Under the pieces are notes generated by a model. That model was not told the DNA's origin. It saw nothing but the letters and a program-made list of their open reading frames with translations, and ran no database searches. The position numbers were made by a program, and so were the translations under genes. A stretch of DNA of 64,000 bases, from NCBI GenBank assembly GCA_029582155.1, contig CM055896.1, positions 10,471,463 to 10,535,462 on the forward strand. The letters run 5' to 3'. Below, in pieces: positions 59,885 to 64,000 of the stretch. The stretch's first letter is position 1. Each line of letters starts with the position of its first letter. This stretch comes from Panopea generosa (lineage: Eukaryota > Mollusca > Bivalvia > Adapedonta > Hiatellidae).

Positions 59885-60062
59885 ATTTTATTGATGGAGA
59901 AAAAAAACACCACCTCTGAATGAATCTGGGTAGAACCACCGTCCGCAAGTAACTGGCAAAAATTTCCCACAGAAATGTTTTGGAGCAGGACTCGAACATT
60001 TTAGGTGAGAGGTAAGTGATCTTGAGACAGCGCCAAAGACTACTTGGCAACGGAGGACCCTT
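59885..60062 (-). mobile_element. SINE-like element
   Basis: The minus strand reads gttgccaagtagtctttggcgctgt (A-box region) and atgttcgagtcctgctcc (B-box-like). The phrase gaatctgggtagaaccaccg also occurs at 12345. Confidence 0.5.
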
Positions 60063-60692
60063 CAAATAACAAAAAATAGATGTACAGAAAAGGTTAGTAA
60101 CAATAAGAACAAAACAGGAGTAAAACCATAACTTGGAAGCTAGTTAACGATGCAACAGTTTCTCTTATTGATTTAAAGCAAAAACATATATTCACTATGA
60201 CACGGATGGTTCATTATACGTGATGTGAACCATGGTTTCAATTTTATTGTTACCTTCATAATGATGTTAGATAAAGATACGATTTTCGTAAAAAATCAAT
60301 ACTTTGATCCCTTAGATTATGACCATCGTGCCTTTCATTAAAAAAACTAAGACTTTTTGGAATTCGTAATAAAATGTATAAACGGCCTAATAAGTATTCT
60401 TTATCAGTATGGGACGTTCAACACAATTTCAGACACATGGCATGTTATCGGTTTATATTGGTGGAATAATACCTCAGAAGGAACATTGATCTACAATATT
60501 TCCGTAAGTTATTGACAACGTGAAGTTTTTGGACAAAACTTGGCCCAAACCCACGACCTCAACTGCGAGAGTTAAATAGCCATTCGATGACAACGCTTTA
60601 GACCTCTCGACCCCTTGGAGACCCTCTCAATTTTCAGAAAAAAGGTATGAGTATTAGTATATGTTAAAACCATGTTTCTAAATCAATTTACC

Positions 60693-60790
60693 GGGACCGC
60701 TTAGCTCAGTTAGTAACACATCTGATTACAATTCTTTACATTCTTTACGGCGTGCCATTAATCAAAGGTTGCAAAATCAACACAAAATTT
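60693..60790 (+). mobile_element. SINE head fragment
   Basis: gaccgcttagctcagttagtaacacatctgatt has a good A box; no B box is visible after it. Confidence 0.45.
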
Positions 60791-61289
60791 CACCAAAATC
60801 ACCCAAAATCGACTTAAACCATCTTCCAAGGACATGATTAATTACTAGAGATCATTTACAAACGAACAGTCTAGTGACGAAGATTTTGTCTCTAATGACA
60901 GACCGTATTAAGCGTAAATGGTGAATAAAATACACGGACACGTTATATACTTGATATCAGACTGATAACGGAAGAAAGTTTTCGTACTGGTATATCATGC
61001 ATTCCTCCTGTCTCGATTAAACGTTTTATGTAAGTAATTGCTTATTAAATCATAATTTTATTTTATTTGTTCATATTATTTGATTTTCCAATACTATGCA
61101 TAAACTAGCATCATGGATTATATATTGTTCCGATTTAAGCAATTAATTGAATAGATTTAACAGCCATGATGTTCTAATATTATATCTTTAAAATAATCAG
61201 TCACTGTGCAAGATTCATTTACTTTAAGAATGGTGACTAAAAATGATAGAGTTATAGTAATTTCAATATGGACAGTCGTTGACCACTGT

Positions 61290-62280
61290 TATGAAAATGG
61301 TTAGAAAACGTGTTGCAAATAATGAGGAAATTCGGAATTATATCAAAGTTCGTACTAAACTCGGTTATTCCTTAAAAGATATTGTTTGATGAAACACGGG
61401 TTTATAGGTATTCTGAGACAGTTCGTAGATTGAAAAACAAATTGGACTCTGGTGTAGAGTCAGTTAAAAATGCAGTAAAATCTGGTCGACCGAAGATAGC
61501 AACATGTAAGAAAATCGAGAAATTGTTCGAAATGATGCGCGATATAATGGGCATCGTGATTGTTCCCATTGCAGGCGTTTTACTTCAGTTCAATTCGATT
61601 TAAGAAAAATCATGGACATTTCTGCTAGGTGGGTGCCCCATTTGTTTACTGACGACCAAAGGAAGGCACGTGTTGAAACTGCTAAAAACCGCTTAAAATG
61701 TTCCCTGAATATAACCAAAGGTAATTTGCAAATTTTGTCACTGGTGATACCAGTGCGAAAGGTTGACAACAAAATATGGGCCACCAAACATAGCAGAAGG
61801 CAAGTCATTGCCAAACGGATATTGAAAGTAACGAAGATTTGTTATGCATATTTAAGGTCTAGCAAAACAATTAGCTGTAAACAAGGGTAAAAATGTGACT
61901 GGAAGGTACTATCGTGCTGTGGTCTTGAAAATTATTGAAAAAGTATTACGAAAAACGTCGCCCAGTCACTAAATTCAACATGTTAACTTGGTACATGATA
62001 ATGCCCGAGCGCACACCTCTGTTCTTGTAAGGGACATTTTGAAGTTTGAGAAAGTTACAGTGTTACAGTGATACCATACCCCCAAACTCCCCAATCCTTT
62101 CCACATGTGACTTCTTTCTCTTTTCCAAATTGAAAAAAAAACCCGTATGATATGGTCACGGCAGGCTCTTGGTTCTGTCGTAAACCAATTCCTTCGTAGA
62201 ACACACCTACCAGCCTACCGTGACGTTTTCCAGAAATGGATCCACAGACTAAAATCATGTAATTATAACCGTTGAGAGTA
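61290..62280 (+). pseudogene. Mariner transposase relic
   Basis: The plus strand, over several frames, encodes RKRVANNEEIRNYIKVRTKLGYSLKDI (helix-turn-helix region, given in part as NEEIRNYIK), then SGRPKIAT, ARWVPHLFTDDQRKARVETA, LVHDNARAHTS (second catalytic Asp context of mariner transposases), and Q-FLRRTHLP with a WIHRLKSC end. Frameshifts near 61385, 61750 and 61900 and several stops break it. The order matches a full mariner protein with an internal deletion around the linker. Terminal repeats were not identified. Confidence 0.8.
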
Positions 62281-62289
62281 CTGAAATTA

Positions 62290-63175
62290 AGACATAAATG
62301 GTTAGTGTGCAAAAACGCAATGCATTTCGAACACCTCTCGTACCATACGATACACTAATATTAAAACATAATCCATATATTGATGTTATCCAATTGAAAA
62401 TGCTGCGAAAATCTCTACTAAAACTAATAATATAAAAAAGGCATTTTGGTACTAAATGAATAAAACGTTTTATAGGAGTGTCTATGGAAGTTTGGAACAC
62501 GCCCTCCTAACATAGATATAAACTATTTACAAGGAGGGGTTATTGATGTTTGGAATAAGCGTCTCGGAAATAAATATAATGTTAACAGATATGAGGTTCA
62601 GGGAGGTGAAAACAATTTTAATTGTAAGAAAACGGGGTCATGTTTCTTTATCTAAATTAAGAACACAATAAGCGCAGATCGCCAGTACTCAGTGGAAAAT
62701 GTAATTATTTTCCCAATGCGATATCAGAAACGTTATGTGTGTCTATTGGTATAAATCTGCCGATGTATTTACACCAATCCTTAATTCAATTTCACAGTGA
62801 TTTGCCTTCTAGATTCATATAAAATAGGATGCAATAATACAATGTCGACCAGCTAACAATTTAGTTGTCCAATCATTCAAGATAATTATATTTATGAAGC
62901 CATACTTCAAGCAAGGCGGAAATAGTATAATATTTCATTTAATCCGCATGCACGAATACAGTACGACCTTTTCCATTATGTTCTGGCTAAAAAGTACTTT
63001 TAAATAAAGATATAAATACATCACAAACGTACGGTTACTGTTCATAATACGATGGTAGTATGAAACAAAACATTATGCTATACAAGAGAAAAATAACGTC
63101 CATCGGAAGACGTATCAATCCGTCACTGACATAAAACAGCAGAAATAAAATTAGTACATACAATGACTACTGTCT
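62290..63175. other. Right-hand intergenic stretch
   Basis: A 55-60 bp near-duplication (gtgtctatggaagtttggaa / ggggttattgatgtttggaa) near 62475-62570; otherwise nothing recognised. Confidence 0.4.
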
Positions 63176-63189
63176 AGAGATAAAAAAAC

Positions 63190-63285
63190 ACACCTTAGAA
63201 AGAGACATGAAAACGCAACACAAGAAGAGATATGAAAACACCTCAAAGGAAGAGATATGAAAACGCAACACAGGAAGAGATATGA
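63190..63285. repeat. 31-bp minisatellite
   Basis: Three units of gagatatgaaaacgcaacac with aggaa spacers. Confidence 0.8.
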
Positions 63286-63299
63286 TATGATGGCAGTAA

Positions 63300-64000
63300 A
63301 ACGTTTGATTATTCTTTATTTATTAATTCCAAGTCTTTTTATATAATCGTTGTTTTCTTAAAAGCTAGTTTCACTTTGAAAACTTTATTGTATGCAGTAT
63401 AAATGAGAAAATGCCATTGTGTTGAGTATAAATGAGAAATCTTTAAATGAAACGAAATATAGGAGTTAACATATTTACAAAATGTAATATGCCTAACCAG
63501 AATATTCGGATTTTTGTTTGATATACTCTAAAATCGAGGCACATTGTATGAGCTGCTTTGAAATATAACTAAACTAGTTTAACATTAATCCTTGATCAGC
63601 TTTGCGTGCCCCTACATAAATAAAAGCTGAAAATCATTTTTAATTTTAAGTTCTTAACTGATTTATTGGTGAATAAAAGTCATACGATTACCATATTATA
63701 TTCAGCTTTAATTGATTTAAATATTATACCAATATCAATTGAGAAAACATCTTCACAAATAATGACTTTTACCCACAATTGTGTTTTTATAGCTGAAATA
63801 ATTTGAAGTATTCTCCGTCTTGCTTTATCTAATATGCAAATTGATGATGCGACCGGAATTACTACAGGTTTTGTCAGAATCAACTTTTATCCATTGCAGA
63901 AGAATTAAATAAATGTACAGATGAAGCCTGTTTGAAACACAAATTTCATTAATAACGATCACCTTTGCTGACATTTATTCTAATCTTTCTGGGATGATAA
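63300..64000. other. Right edge of window
   Basis: AT-rich with no recognised gene; an upstream neighbour of the cluster, if any, lies outside. Confidence 0.4.

Overview
The window is AT-rich, intron-rich, repeat-laden animal DNA, most likely from a mollusc and probably a bivalve. The evidence is short GT-AG exons for secreted C1q-domain and thrombospondin-type proteins, several tRNA-derived SINE families, mariner and non-LTR relics, and a diverged intergenic repeat of a kind common in molluscs. The lineage is inferred from this style; species cannot be read from the sequence.

The main content is a tandem cluster of four related minus-strand genes, each built from very small exons. I joined exons by hand from acceptor/donor dinucleotides, phase and similarity between copies. 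Gene 1 (9127 down to 1603) is complete: ten exons of 10, 51, 80, 69, 271, 138, 171, 171, 168 and 407 coding nt give 511 codons plus stop. They encode signal peptide, Ly6/uPAR-like three-finger domain, ShKT-like six-cysteine domain, three thrombospondin type-1 (TSP1) repeats and a C-terminal C1q domain. Gene 2 (22252 down to 17910) keeps six internal exons but has two nonsense codons, a lost cysteine and no recognisable first exons or C1q exon; it is a pseudogene. Gene 3 (42505 down to 31772) has all ten exons, with a TAA inside the ShKT exon. Gene 4 (57056 down to 47076) is a reduced, still open version: signal segment, shortened Ly6 domain, ShKT, one TSP1 and a C1q domain with an internal deletion; its start exon is not found. 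All exon junctions flanking the ShKT, TSP1 and C1q modules are phase 1, so these modules can be gained, lost or skipped without a frameshift. This matches how the four copies differ.

Around and inside the genes: 1-625 minisatellite; 8.08-8.55 kb 46-bp array in a gene 1 intron; 11.5-11.8 kb 48-bp array; 12.7-13.9 kb broken non-LTR reverse transcriptase; 14.55-15.05 kb fold-back element; 15.8-17.5 kb diverged long-period repeat; 19.55-19.8 kb 37-bp array that has copied a splice donor; 22.57-23.61 kb compound array; 24.0-24.9 and 26.3-26.4 kb 'acagtg' array; 29.25-29.70 kb mariner-like deletion derivative; 32.7-33.9 kb 18-bp array in gene 3; 40.5-41.14 kb inverted and direct SINE duplication; 45.36-45.72 kb 35-bp array; 48.98-49.30 kb complete SINE with target-site duplication; 49.8-50.56 kb tetranucleotide block in gene 4; 59.05-59.66 kb 40-bp array; 61.3-62.28 kb mariner transposase relic.

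Working together, the genes look like a small lineage-specific family of secreted multidomain recognition proteins. A role in humoral defence or in an extracellular matrix is an inference from the domains only. Most other open frames in the window are repeat artefacts or lie antisense to the exons.
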